Below, one piece after another: positions 8,573 to 17,458 of a DNA stretch of 64,000 nucleotides. The position numbers and the translations under genes were made by a program. A model generated the notes under the pieces. That model did not search any database. It was not told the DNA's origin and was given only the letters and a program-made list of their open reading frames with translations. Source of the DNA: REEB76 sp963774895 (GTDB lineage: Bacteria > Pseudomonadota > Gammaproteobacteria > Natronospirales > REEB76); NCBI GenBank assembly GCA_963774895.1, contig CAVZGN010000002.1, forward strand, positions 477,975 to 541,974, in the 5' to 3' direction. Numbering within the stretch: position 1 is the stretch's first letter; every line of letters begins with the position of its first letter.

Positions 8573-10726
8573 ATGGACCAGCCCGCTTCCATCTTTGATC
8601 GTGTTTTGGGGAAGCGCACCGCAGGTATCGATGTACTGTTAAGCAAGCTGCGCAGTTATCTGACGCAGGCCCAGGTCGATGAGGTACGCCAAGCTTACGA
8701 GTTTGGTGCCCGCGCCCACCAGGGCCAGCGGCGGGTTTCCGGCGAACCCTATATTTCCCATCCACTGGCGGTCGCATCCATCCTCGCCGACCTGCACATG
8801 GATCAGCACACCATCGAAGCAGCGCTGCTGCACGATGTCATCGAGGACACGCCCACCTTAAAAGAAGAGCTGGTCACGCGCTTCGGCCCGGAAGTGGCGC
8901 AGCTGGTGGATGGCGTATCCAAACTCACTCAGATCAAATTCACCAGCCGTGAGCAGGCCCAGGCGGAGAATTTCCGCAAGATGGTGCTGGCCATGGTGGA
9001 TGACATCCGCATCATCCTGGTGAAGCTCGCCGATCGCCTGCACAACATGCGTACCCTGGGCGTCATGCCGCCGCCGAAACGCCGGCGCATCGCCAGCGAG
9101 ACCCTGGAGATTTATGCGCCCATCGCCCATCGCCTGGGCATGAACGCGGTGCGCCTGGAACTCGAGGATCTGGGTTTCGAAGCTCTGCATCCACTGCGCT
9201 ACAAGGTCTTGAGCAAGCATCTCAAACGTTCGCGCGGCCACCAGAAAGAAATGGTGAAGAAAATCACCGAGAGCCTTAGCGGCGCGCTGCAACGTGAACA
9301 TGTGGAGGGTGCGGTCGCGGGCCGCGAGAAACACCTGTATAGCATCTATCGCAAAATGCAATCCAAAGGTCTGTCACTCAATGAAGTCCTGGATGTGTAT
9401 GGATTCCGCATCATCGTGGACAAGACTGATGCTTGCTACCGGGTGCTGGGCATCGTGCATAACCTCTACAAACCGGTGCCAGGCAAGTTCAAGGATTACA
9501 TCGCCATACCCAAGGCCAATGGTTACCAGTCGCTGCATACGGTACTCGTTGGCCCGCAGGGAGCACCGCAGGAAGTCCAGATCCGCACTGCCGACATGGA
9601 CAAGGTGGCGGGCTCCGGTATCGCCGCCCATTGGCTATATAAGACCGGTGACAATGGCGCCACGCCCACACTGCGGGCCCGCGAATGGCTGAAGGATGTG
9701 GCGGAGATGCAGCAGGGTGTCGGTAGCTCCCAGGAATTTCTCGATAACGTGCGCGTCGACCTGTTCCCTGACGAAGTCTATGTATTTACACCCCAGGGCG
9801 ACATCCATCGGCTGCCACGCGGCGCCACCGCCGTGGATTTTGCCTATGCAGTGCATACGGATGTGGGTAATGCGTGTGTGGCGGCCAAGATCAACCGGCG
9901 GCTGGTGCCGCTGCGTACGCCGCTGGAGAACGGCCAAACCGTGGAGATCATCACCGCCGCCAATGGTCGGCCCAATCCCGTGTGGCTGAATTTTGTAGTG
10001 ACCGCCAAGGCACGCGCCAACGTGCGGCATTTCCTCAAGAACCTGCGCCATGAAGATGCCGTGGAACTCGGCCGGCGCATGCTGGAAGGTGCGCTGGCGT
10101 CGCTGTCCATGAAACTGAGCCGCATTCCCCAGGAACACCTGCAAACCATTCTGCGGGAATTCAAACTGAAGGATCTTGACGGGCTGTTTGAATCCATCGG
10201 TCTGGGCGAGCATCTGGCGCCACTAGTGGCGCGCCGTTTGTTACCTGTGAATGCGGGAGACAGCAAGCCGGCCAAGCCCAGCGCGCCGCTGGCCATCACC
10301 GGCACCGAGGGCATGGTGGTGAGCTTTGCGCGCTGCTGTCATCCCATACCCGGCGACCGCATCATCGGGGTACTCACCAGCGGCAAGGGCATCGTCATCC
10401 ATCGCGACGATTGCGGCAACCTCAATGAATACCGCAATCAGCCGGATAAACTGATCGAGGTTCAATGGGAAAAGCGCATCAAGCGCGATTTCCCGGTGGA
10501 GATCCGCGCCGACGTAGCCAACCAGCGTGGCGTGCTGGCGACCGTGGCGGCGGCCATCGCCGAGACCGGCTCCAATATCGAGCACGTGCACCAGCAGGAA
10601 CGCGACGAACTGACTTCGGTGATCAGCTTTGTGTTCGGCGTCAAGGACCGGCAGCATCTGGCGCGCACGCTCAGGAAGCTTCGCAGCCTGCCGCAGGTGA
10701 TGCGCATCCAGCGCATTCGTGCCTAG
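8573..10726 (+). CDS. spoT: Bifunctional (p)ppGpp synthetase/hydrolase
   Basis: A 717-residue RelA/SpoT homologue starting 15 bases after rpoZ. Domain order: HD hydrolase (H63, H87-D88, ED at 91-92 in LLHDVIEDT, all metal ligands present), synthetase (about 240-350, with PGKFKDYIAIPK and the EVQIRT motif), TGS (about 395-455), and a C-terminal ACT domain. The basic KFKD in the synthetase loop is the type found in bifunctional enzymes rather than the acidic motif of RelA. Both activities are therefore predicted. The stop overlaps a convergent minus-strand gene by 4 bases. Confidence 0.96.
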   Translation: MDQPASIFDRVLGKRTAGIDVLLSKLRSYLTQAQVDEVRQAYEFGARAHQGQRRVSGEPYISHPLAVASILADLHMDQHTIEAALLHDVIEDTPTLKEELVTRFGPEVAQLVDGVSKLTQIKFTSREQAQAENFRKMVLAMVDDIRIILVKLADRLHNMRTLGVMPPPKRRRIASETLEIYAPIAHRLGMNAVRLELEDLGFEALHPLRYKVLSKHLKRSRGHQKEMVKKITESLSGALQREHVEGAVAGREKHLYSIYRKMQSKGLSLNEVLDVYGFRIIVDKTDACYRVLGIVHNLYKPVPGKFKDYIAIPKANGYQSLHTVLVGPQGAPQEVQIRTADMDKVAGSGIAAHWLYKTGDNGATPTLRAREWLKDVAEMQQGVGSSQEFLDNVRVDLFPDEVYVFTPQGDIHRLPRGATAVDFAYAVHTDVGNACVAAKINRRLVPLRTPLENGQTVEIITAANGRPNPVWLNFVVTAKARANVRHFLKNLRHEDAVELGRRMLEGALASLSMKLSRIPQEHLQTILREFKLKDLDGLFESIGLGEHLAPLVARRLLPVNAGDSKPAKPSAPLAITGTEGMVVSFARCCHPIPGDRIIGVLTSGKGIVIHRDDCGNLNEYRNQPDKLIEVQWEKRIKRDFPVEIRADVANQRGVLATVAAAIAETGSNIEHVHQQERDELTSVISFVFGVKDRQHLARTLRKLRSLPQVMRIQRIRA

Positions 10727-11346
10727 TGCTTGTCAGGATTGGAGGACCCTTCACCGGCCTTGATGGCCAGCACCGCTTTGCCATTTTTATCCACGACCAC
10801 GACTTCGCCTTGCCCAGGCGCGGGCAATTCCTTGAGCAATTTGCGCAAAGCCATCAACTGCTGGAGGTTGAGTGCACGTAGGCTGTGCCAGGCGCCTTTG
10901 CGCTTGTAAGCCGCGGCACCGGGGCCACCGGTGGTGCAGGCCATCAAACCGCCGTTATTGCATGTTTCCCGCTGCCATGTGAACCAGCTGTTGGTGCCGC
11001 ATTCCAGCACCGCGCCCATGCGTTCCTGCACATCCAGATGACCATGGCCCGTGATGATCCTGCAGATCACCGCATCCGCTTTGTCGCTGCTGTTCGAGAA
11101 CGGCTGGTTGAGGGCGACTTTCACCACCTGCATGGTTTTTATCAGTGCACGCGTGGCGGTAACATTGATGTTGCCCAAGTTGGCGTTCTGCGGCTTTTCT
11201 ACCGATGCTGCGCTGGGGGAGGCGGTCATAGTGGTTGCTGGTGTGTGCGTTGATAGATTATCGGCACGCGCCGCTAACCTGCTGTTCAATATCAGCAGAG
11301 GGGCCAGCAACATGAGTATCCAACCCGACTCCGATACTTCAATCAT
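10723..11346 (-). CDS. Secreted protein of unknown function, paralogue 2 of a tandem pair
   Basis: I do not recognise a family. The start is taken at ATG 11346, which overlaps the stop of the upstream paralogue (ATGATTGA, 8 bases); a longer frame would overlap it by 110 bases. The 207-residue protein has a signal sequence (hydrophobic residues 9-22, likely cleavage after ARA) and a Thr/Ser/Ala-rich linker. The core at about 57-130 aligns with its neighbour: LGNINV...KTMQVVKVAL...PFSN...VICRI...CGTN...QR. Four cysteines (about 95, 116, 129, 137) suggest two disulfides. The C-terminus differs and is Lys-rich. Confidence 0.8.
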   Translation of the reverse strand: MIEVSESGWILMLLAPLLILNSRLAARADNLSTHTPATTMTASPSAASVEKPQNANLGNINVTATRALIKTMQVVKVALNQPFSNSSDKADAVICRIITGHGHLDVQERMGAVLECGTNSWFTWQRETCNNGGLMACTTGGPGAAAYKRKGAWHSLRALNLQQLMALRKLLKELPAPGQGEVVVVDKNGKAVLAIKAGEGSSNPDKH

Positions 11347-11935
11347 GGGAGGGAACAGCCGGCGCTGTTGTGGATGCGGGCGCCGGCGCATAACCCGGCG
11401 GGTAGGGAATTTTTTCCAGTAATGCATGCAAGGCGGGACCATTGACACTGGTATGTAGATAATTCCCCGGCAGGCTGTTCAGCGTTGCGTTCAGCACGGC
11501 GAATACTTGTTCGTAACAGCCCGAGCTTGTACATGTGCTTCCGGATTGGCTACCCGCAGCTACCGATGCAAACATTGCGGTATGAAGCGCTGCGCGTTGT
11601 TGCGACAGTGTGTGGTTGGTGCCGCAAATCAGCCATTGCTTGATATGACTGCCGGCTTGATCCTCGATACGACACACCACCACATTCGCCAGCTTCGGAT
11701 CGTTGGAATAAGGCAGCTGCAGCCCGATCTTTATGGCCTGCAAAGTTTTCACGATATTCTTCTCACCGTGTACCTGGATCGTGCCCAGATACATGGTGGC
11801 ATTGTCATCCTTTGTGGTCTGGGATGTGGCATCGCCGGGCGCTGTATTGCTGTCGGCAGCGACTGCCAGCGGCAGGCCTAAAGCGGCGATGAGAAGGGTG
11901 AAGATAAAGGCTTTGATGCAGTCATGGTTATTCAT
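11339..11935 (-). CDS. Secreted protein of unknown function, paralogue 1 of a tandem pair
   Basis: The 198-residue product has a clear signal peptide (FIFTLLIAALGLPLAVAA, cleavage near residue 27). The core matches the next gene: LGTIQV...KTLQAIKIGL...PYSN...VVCRI...CGTN...QR, then a second Cys pair (about 135 and 140) after a Ser/Thr/Gly loop. Cysteines at about 88, 104, 135 and 140 correspond in order to those of the paralogue. The C-terminus is Pro/Ala-rich. The pair lies on the opposite strand inside the conserved spoT-ridA-recG order, so it is an accessory insertion that later duplicated. Its substrate or partner is unknown. Confidence 0.8.
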   Translation of the reverse strand: MNNHDCIKAFIFTLLIAALGLPLAVAADSNTAPGDATSQTTKDDNATMYLGTIQVHGEKNIVKTLQAIKIGLQLPYSNDPKLANVVVCRIEDQAGSHIKQWLICGTNHTLSQQRAALHTAMFASVAAGSQSGSTCTSSGCYEQVFAVLNATLNSLPGNYLHTSVNGPALHALLEKIPYPPGYAPAPASTTAPAVPSHD

Positions 11936-12130
11936 ATATGGCTATCATCGGTATGACTGGTGGCTTCCAGTTGGAGTCGCGTGGACTTTCAGCGGACCTG
12001 AAAGCATTTTGATCTTTCGATTAAAGGATAGTACAGGTGCACGAGAAGTCGAGCTTACGCCAAGCCCCTGATAAACAAGGGATAAGGCTATGATAGGCAT
12101 CTGTTGAAAACCGCTATACGGAGAAAGATC

Positions 12131-12511
12131 ATGAGCCGCACAGCTATCCACACCGATTTGGCTCCCAAAGCCATCGGCCCCTATTCCCAGGCAGTACGCG
12201 CCGGCAATACGGTGTACCTGTCCGGCCAGATCGGACTGGAGCCTGCGACCGGCGAGCTGGTCAAGGGTGGCATCGAAGCCGAAGGCCGGCGTGTGTTCCA
12301 GAATCTGAAGGCGGTCGCTGAGACCGCTGGCCAGGGGCTACCGCAGGTGGTGCGCTTGACTGTCTATCTGGTGAATCTCAATGATTTTGCCAAGTTCAAT
12401 GAAATCATGGCGGAATATTTCCACTCACCGTATCCGGCGCGCGCCACCGTCGGGGTCGCCTCGCTGCCGCGCGATGCGCGCGTCGAAGTGGACGCGGTGA
12501 TGGTGGTGTGA
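12131..12511 (+). CDS. ridA: RidA-family enamine/imine deaminase
   Basis: RidA hydrolyses reactive enamine/imine intermediates such as 2-aminoacrylate from PLP enzymes. The start at MSRTAIHTDLAPKAIGPYSQ is preceded by GGAGAAAG at good spacing; an upstream in-frame ATG at 12104 is less likely. The 126 residues include YLSGQIGLEP and YPARATVGVASLP, with the catalytic Arg of the family. It sits between spoT and recG as in many gammaproteobacteria and overlaps the recG GTG by 4 bases. Confidence 0.95.
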   Translation: MSRTAIHTDLAPKAIGPYSQAVRAGNTVYLSGQIGLEPATGELVKGGIEAEGRRVFQNLKAVAETAGQGLPQVVRLTVYLVNLNDFAKFNEIMAEYFHSPYPARATVGVASLPRDARVEVDAVMVV

Positions 12512-14622
12512 CGCCTCCGAGAGCGCCAAGCGTCTCACCTGACGTGCGTGCCGATACCGCGGTGCGCTATCTGCACGGTGTGGGACCACAGCTGGCGGAG
12601 AAGCTGGCACATCTCGGCATCTACAACATAGCCGATCTCTTATTTCATCTGCCGCTGCGTTACGAGGATCGCACCCACGTCACTCCGCTGGGCGCTTTGC
12701 AGATGGGCATGCGCACCGCGGTGGAATGCCAGGTGGAGCTCACCGAAATCGTCATCCATCGCCGGCGCATGCTGCTGTGCCGCGTCAGCGATGGCAGCGG
12801 CGCACTAACGCTGCGATTTTTCCATTTCAACCAATCACAGGCAGACGTCCTGTCGCGCGGTACGCGTTTGCACTGTTACGGCGAAGTGGTGCGCGGCGTG
12901 ACCACGCTGGAGATGGTGCACCCGGAATACAAGCTGCTGCAGGTAGGTCAAGCGTTGCCATACGAGACCGCACTGACACCGGTATATCCGGCAACCGAGG
13001 GTATCGCACAGATAAAGTTGCGCGCCTTGACTGCGCAGGCCCTGCAGTTGCTGGATAGCACTGCCGGGTTGTTGCCGGAGTTACTGCCTGCAGAATTGCT
13101 CGAGCATACCAGCATGCCGGCGCTCACCGAAGCGGTGCGCTACGTGCATCGCCCGCCCGCAGACGCGCCTGTCGCCGCGCTCATGGACGGCAACCATCCA
13201 GCTCAGCAGCGTCTGGCCTTTGAGGAACTGCTGGCCCATCACCTGAGCCTGCGGCTTGTGCGCCAGAAGGCTGACCACAGCCTTGCCTATATGATTCCTC
13301 GCGCGGACTCTATGGAGAAAAAATTCTGTGCGTCGCTGCCGTTTAAGTTGACCGGCGCCCAACGACGGGTAGCGACGGAGATATTCAGCGATCTGGAAAA
13401 ATCCCATCCCATGATGCGGCTGGTGCAGGGTGACGTGGGTTGCGGTAAGACGCTGGTGGCCGCGATGGCGGCCTTGAGCTGCATGGCTTCGGGTTATCAG
13501 GCGGCGCTCATGGCGCCCACGGAATTACTGGCGGAACAGCATTTGCGGAATTTTAAAGACTGGTTTGCACCTTTGGGCCTGCAGCCGGTTGCGCTCACAG
13601 GGCGCATGCCGGCCGCGCAACGCCGGCAGACTCTGGCCATGATCCATGGCGGACACACGCGGCTCATCATAGGTACGCATGCGCTGTTCCAGGAAGAGGT
13701 GGAGTTCGCCAAGCTGGCGCTGGTGATCATCGATGAACAGCACCGTTTCGGTGTGCATCAGCGGCTGGCATTGCGCGAGAAGGGTGCGGCTGATGGTGTA
13801 AGGCCACACCAGCTCATCATGACCGCCACACCCATCCCCCGCACCCTGGCGATGACGGCTTACGCAGACCTGGATGTATCCGCAATAGACGAGTTGCCTC
13901 CGGGACGTACGCCGGTGAACACCGTGGCGATCTCAGATAAACGCCGTGCCGAGGTGGTGGCGCGTGTGCGTGCCGCCTGCCGCGCGGGTAAACAGGTGTA
14001 CTGGGTCTGTCCGCTGATCGATGAATCGGAGGTATTGCAATGCCAGGCAGCCGAAGACACGGCCACGCGCCTGGCCGCGGCGTTGCCGGAAATCAGAGTC
14101 GGCCTGGTACATGGACGCCTAAGACCGTCGCAGAAAGAAGCGGTGATGGCGCATTTCAAAGCCGGTGAGCTGCAATTGCTGGTAGCCACCACCGTGATCG
14201 AGGTAGGCGTGGATGTGCCCAAAGCCAGCCTCATGATCATCGAGAATGCAGAACGTCTGGGTCTTGCGCAACTGCACCAGTTACGCGGTCGCGTCGGGCG
14301 TGGCGCCATGGAGTCGAGTTGCGTCATGTTCTACCATGCGCCGCTGTCGCAAGCCGCACGTAGGCGGCTGGAAGTCATGCGTGCCACCAATGACGGTTTC
14401 GAGATCGCACGCCGCGATCTGGAAATGCGCGGTCCCGGCGAGATGCTGGGTACCCGCCAGGCGGGCGAACTGAACTTGCGGATCGCGGACTTGAGCCGGG
14501 ATGCGGCCTTGATCCCTAAAGTTCAGCAGGCCGCGAATCTGCTGCTGGAGCGCTATCCCGCCCAGGTACCTTTGCTGGTGCGTCGCTGGCTGGGTGAAAA
14601 CAGCCGTTTCGGCCAGGTCTGA
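12508..14622 (+). CDS. recG: ATP-dependent DNA helicase RecG
   Basis: RecG reverses stalled forks and processes branched DNA and R-loops. The 704-residue protein has an N-terminal wedge/OB domain (about 1-160), Walker A GDVGCGKT, the DEQH box (IIDEQHRFG), MTATPIPRTLAMT, and the C-terminal TTVIEVGVDVPKAS and QLRGRVGRG motifs. The GTG start lies in the last codons of ridA. About 10 residues at the N-terminus are not conserved-looking, so a later start is possible. It is followed by ubiC after 5 bases. Confidence 0.96.
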   Translation: MTPPRAPSVSPDVRADTAVRYLHGVGPQLAEKLAHLGIYNIADLLFHLPLRYEDRTHVTPLGALQMGMRTAVECQVELTEIVIHRRRMLLCRVSDGSGALTLRFFHFNQSQADVLSRGTRLHCYGEVVRGVTTLEMVHPEYKLLQVGQALPYETALTPVYPATEGIAQIKLRALTAQALQLLDSTAGLLPELLPAELLEHTSMPALTEAVRYVHRPPADAPVAALMDGNHPAQQRLAFEELLAHHLSLRLVRQKADHSLAYMIPRADSMEKKFCASLPFKLTGAQRRVATEIFSDLEKSHPMMRLVQGDVGCGKTLVAAMAALSCMASGYQAALMAPTELLAEQHLRNFKDWFAPLGLQPVALTGRMPAAQRRQTLAMIHGGHTRLIIGTHALFQEEVEFAKLALVIIDEQHRFGVHQRLALREKGAADGVRPHQLIMTATPIPRTLAMTAYADLDVSAIDELPPGRTPVNTVAISDKRRAEVVARVRAACRAGKQVYWVCPLIDESEVLQCQAAEDTATRLAAALPEIRVGLVHGRLRPSQKEAVMAHFKAGELQLLVATTVIEVGVDVPKASLMIIENAERLGLAQLHQLRGRVGRGAMESSCVMFYHAPLSQAARRRLEVMRATNDGFEIARRDLEMRGPGEMLGTRQAGELNLRIADLSRDAALIPKVQQAANLLLERYPAQVPLLVRRWLGENSRFGQV

Positions 14623-14627
14623 TTACA

Positions 14628-15200
14628 ATGATGCAGGTCGCACAGGAAACGCCAGTGGCGCAGATCAGAAAATCTTTGAACAACGATGTTCTCTGGCGTC
14701 CATTGGAAGCATGGCCTGTGGAGCAGCGCCCTGCGTTGTGGACTTGGCTGCAAGATACCGGTTCGCTTACCCAAAAAATGCGCGCTACAGCAGGCTCTGT
14801 CTTCCATGTACAGGTCCTGCATGAGGGGCGGACATTGCTGGATTCTGAAAACGCGCATCTGCTGCAAACACACACGGGCAACGCTGCGCTTGAACGCCGG
14901 GTGTATCTGTGCGCGGACACGCCCTGGGTATATGCACATACTCTGGCGCTGACCGAAAGCGGACAGTGGCTGGACAGATTGGGTAACCATCCACTGGGTG
15001 ATCGAATATTCGCTAACGCGGCTGCACAGCGGAGTGCTATCGAAGTGGCACAGCTCGATCCACGGCAAGAACTTTACCAGGCAGCGTTGCAAGACCCGGA
15101 AATGGAGCCATCCATATTATGGGCACGGCGCTCTGTACTGACTGTGGATGGTCAGCGGTTGCTGATCTACGAGTGCTTTTTACCCGGGATGAGAACCTGA
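14628..15200 (+). CDS. ubiC: Chorismate pyruvate-lyase
   Basis: UbiC converts chorismate to 4-hydroxybenzoate and pyruvate, the first committed step of ubiquinone synthesis. The 190-residue protein shows the family features: LTQKMRATAGSVFHV in the N-terminal half, the conserved Arg in ERRVYL, PLGDRIF, and the C-terminal ILWARRSVLTVDGQRLLIYE with CFLP. It begins 5 bases after recG and its stop shares a base with the ubiA start (TGATG), so the two ubiquinone genes are coupled. Confidence 0.93.
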   Translation: MMQVAQETPVAQIRKSLNNDVLWRPLEAWPVEQRPALWTWLQDTGSLTQKMRATAGSVFHVQVLHEGRTLLDSENAHLLQTHTGNAALERRVYLCADTPWVYAHTLALTESGQWLDRLGNHPLGDRIFANAAAQRSAIEVAQLDPRQELYQAALQDPEMEPSILWARRSVLTVDGQRLLIYECFLPGMRT

Positions 15201-16138
15201 TGGATCCGCGCTTGCGACCTATGTGGCGGAAACTGCGTTACAACCGCGCACTGCGGCACTGGCTGCCCGTCATCGGCCAGCGTGTCTGGGCGTACCTGCG
15301 TCTCATGCGCCTACAACGGCCGATCGGGAGCTTTTTACTGCTGTGGCCGACGCTTTGGGCTCTGTGGCTGGCTGCTGATGGCCATCCCACACCCAAACAG
15401 TTCACCATCTTCGTGATCGGGGTGTTCGTGATGCGCTCCGCCGGTTGCATCATCAATGATTTCGCAGACCGCAATTTCGATCCGCACGTGCAGCGCACCC
15501 GCACGCGGCCGCTCGCCACCCGCGAGGTGAGCATCTGGGAAGCGCTCGCACTTTTTGTCAGCCTGTGTCTGCTGGGATTCGGCTTGGTGCTGATGCTCAA
15601 TCGGCTCACACTGGAATTGGCGATCATCGGCGCTGCGCTGGTGATCTCCTATCCGTTCATGAAGCGCTATACGTATTTGCCGCAACCCTATCTGGGACTG
15701 GCATTCGGTTGGGGGATTCCCATGGCGTACGCGGCGGTCACCGGCAGCGTGCCGACGGTAGCCTGGCTGATATTCATCGCCAACATCATTTGGGCCACGG
15801 TTTACGACACCATGTATGCCATGGTGGATCGACCCGATGATATCCGCATCGGGATCAAGTCCACCGCCATCCTGTTCGGTGATCTGGACCGTCTGATCAT
15901 CGGTATCCTGCAGGTAATGCTGTTGATGGATCTGCTGCTGGTGGGCTACCAGACGCACATGGGTTGTGTGTACTACCTGGGAATCGGATCTGCGCTGATG
16001 TTCGCCGCCTATCAGCAGGTGCTCATCCGTCACCGCAATCCACAACGCTGTTTCCAGGCATTCATGAACAATAACTGGTTCGGTGCAGCAGTGTTCGCCG
16101 GGATCCTGTTGAGCTACACCTTCACCGTGGGATCATGA
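15200..16138 (+). CDS. ubiA: 4-hydroxybenzoate polyprenyltransferase
   Basis: This integral membrane enzyme attaches the polyprenyl tail to 4-hydroxybenzoate. The start at MDPRLRPMWRKL overlaps the ubiC stop by one base; a longer open frame from 15119 lies within ubiC and is rejected. The 312-residue product has two Asp-rich prenyl-diphosphate motifs, INDFADRNFDPH and YDTMYAMVDRPDD, each followed by basic residues, and about eight membrane helices. It converges on the EAL gene with 7 bases between. Confidence 0.95.
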   Translation: MDPRLRPMWRKLRYNRALRHWLPVIGQRVWAYLRLMRLQRPIGSFLLLWPTLWALWLAADGHPTPKQFTIFVIGVFVMRSAGCIINDFADRNFDPHVQRTRTRPLATREVSIWEALALFVSLCLLGFGLVLMLNRLTLELAIIGAALVISYPFMKRYTYLPQPYLGLAFGWGIPMAYAAVTGSVPTVAWLIFIANIIWATVYDTMYAMVDRPDDIRIGIKSTAILFGDLDRLIIGILQVMLLMDLLLVGYQTHMGCVYYLGIGSALMFAAYQQVLIRHRNPQRCFQAFMNNNWFGAAVFAGILLSYTFTVGS

Positions 16139-16145
16139 GGCAGAT

Positions 16146-17435
16146 TCAGAATAGCGGTGGAACATACGCATTGATGAATTGCACAAATTCGTTGGCGGGG
16201 ATCGGTTTGCTGATGTAATAACCCTGGGCATAATTGCACTGCAATGCCGCCAGAGCTCGCAGTATCTCCATACTCTCCGCACCCTCCGCGGCCACCTGCA
16301 ACTCGAAAGCCTGTGCCAGACCAATGATGGCCCGCACGATGTTGGCATCCGCTTTACTGGTGAGCATGTTCATCACGAAACTCTTGTCGATCTTGAGTTC
16401 CGACGCCGGAATGTTCTTGAAATTCGCGAGTGACGAATAGCCGGTGCCGAAATCGTCTATGGATACCATCACTCCCCGATTCTTGAGCTCACGCACAGTC
16501 TCGAAACTTATATCGGTGTAGTCCATCATCGCCGCTTCGGTGATCTCCAGGATCAACCGGTTAGGTTTGGCGCTCCATATGTTCATGGCATCCGCTACCC
16601 TCCTCACCAGGGTCTCGTCCTCCAGCAGTGAGGGCGCGATATTGATGGCGAGTGACAGCGGTCCGAAGCGTGTCGGCCAGGTGGCGGCATGTTGCAGTGC
16701 CATATTGATGGCCGACCAGGTGAGCTCCTTGATCTGGCCGGTACGGGTCGCTATTGGGATGAAGATGTTAGGTGGCACGATGCCGCGCGTCGGACTGCGC
16801 CAGCGCAGCAGTGCTTCCGCGCCCGCCAGCAGTCCACCACGCAGGTTGATCTTTGGCTGATAGAAGATCTCCAGTTCACCGTTGTCCAGGGCGGTATCCA
16901 GCTCGCTCTCCAGGTTCCAGGCTCCGGCGAGGTGTTCCTGGGTATCTTCCTGGTACATTAGATAAGGCACGCCGCTGCGGATGGCATCGGAGAGCGCCAG
17001 TTCCGCGTGCTGCAGCAGCATGTCGGGCTGATCGGCATGCTCGGGATAGATCGCCAGACCCATGTTAGCGCCCACAGAGACCACATGCTCATCCATTTCG
17101 AAAGGCATGCTCAGGGTGCGCAGTGTCTTATTGGCTGCCAGGATACAATGCCCTGCATTCATGATGTCCGGCAAAATCACCGCATATTCGTGATCGCCGA
17201 TACGCATGATGCGATCCTGGTCACGGCAGGTATCAGCCAGTCGCGTGGCCAGCTGCTCCATCAGCTCCTCGATGCTTCGATGACCGAACAACGCACCGAA
17301 TTCCTGACCGCGTTTCACCTGGACCACCAGCAATGCCAGTTGAGCGCCTTGCATGTGAGCGCGCCGGATATAGCTCTCCAGATGGCGTATCAGCGATGGC
17401 CGATTAGAACGCAATGAAAGGATTTTGTCTGACAT
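16146..17435 (-). CDS. Cyclic-di-GMP phosphodiesterase (degenerate GGDEF plus EAL)
   Basis: The N-terminal half (about 10-165) is a GGDEF fold whose signature reads IGDHE (79-83), so cyclase activity is unlikely. The C-terminal EAL domain (about 180-425) has the expected catalytic and metal residues: AEALLRW, the Asn in AINIAPS, ILEITE, IDDFGTGYSS, the Lys in LKIDKS, AEGAES and the Gln in AQGYYISKPI. It is therefore predicted to cleave cyclic-di-GMP to pGpG. No membrane or sensory domain is present, so it is cytosolic. The HD-GYP gene precedes it on the same strand, 23 bases away, and the two are probably co-transcribed. Confidence 0.92.
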   Translation of the reverse strand: MSDKILSLRSNRPSLIRHLESYIRRAHMQGAQLALLVVQVKRGQEFGALFGHRSIEELMEQLATRLADTCRDQDRIMRIGDHEYAVILPDIMNAGHCILAANKTLRTLSMPFEMDEHVVSVGANMGLAIYPEHADQPDMLLQHAELALSDAIRSGVPYLMYQEDTQEHLAGAWNLESELDTALDNGELEIFYQPKINLRGGLLAGAEALLRWRSPTRGIVPPNIFIPIATRTGQIKELTWSAINMALQHAATWPTRFGPLSLAINIAPSLLEDETLVRRVADAMNIWSAKPNRLILEITEAAMMDYTDISFETVRELKNRGVMVSIDDFGTGYSSLANFKNIPASELKIDKSFVMNMLTSKADANIVRAIIGLAQAFELQVAAEGAESMEILRALAALQCNYAQGYYISKPIPANEFVQFINAYVPPLF

Positions 17436-17458
17436 TCAGGATCCAGCCATGGAAAAAT

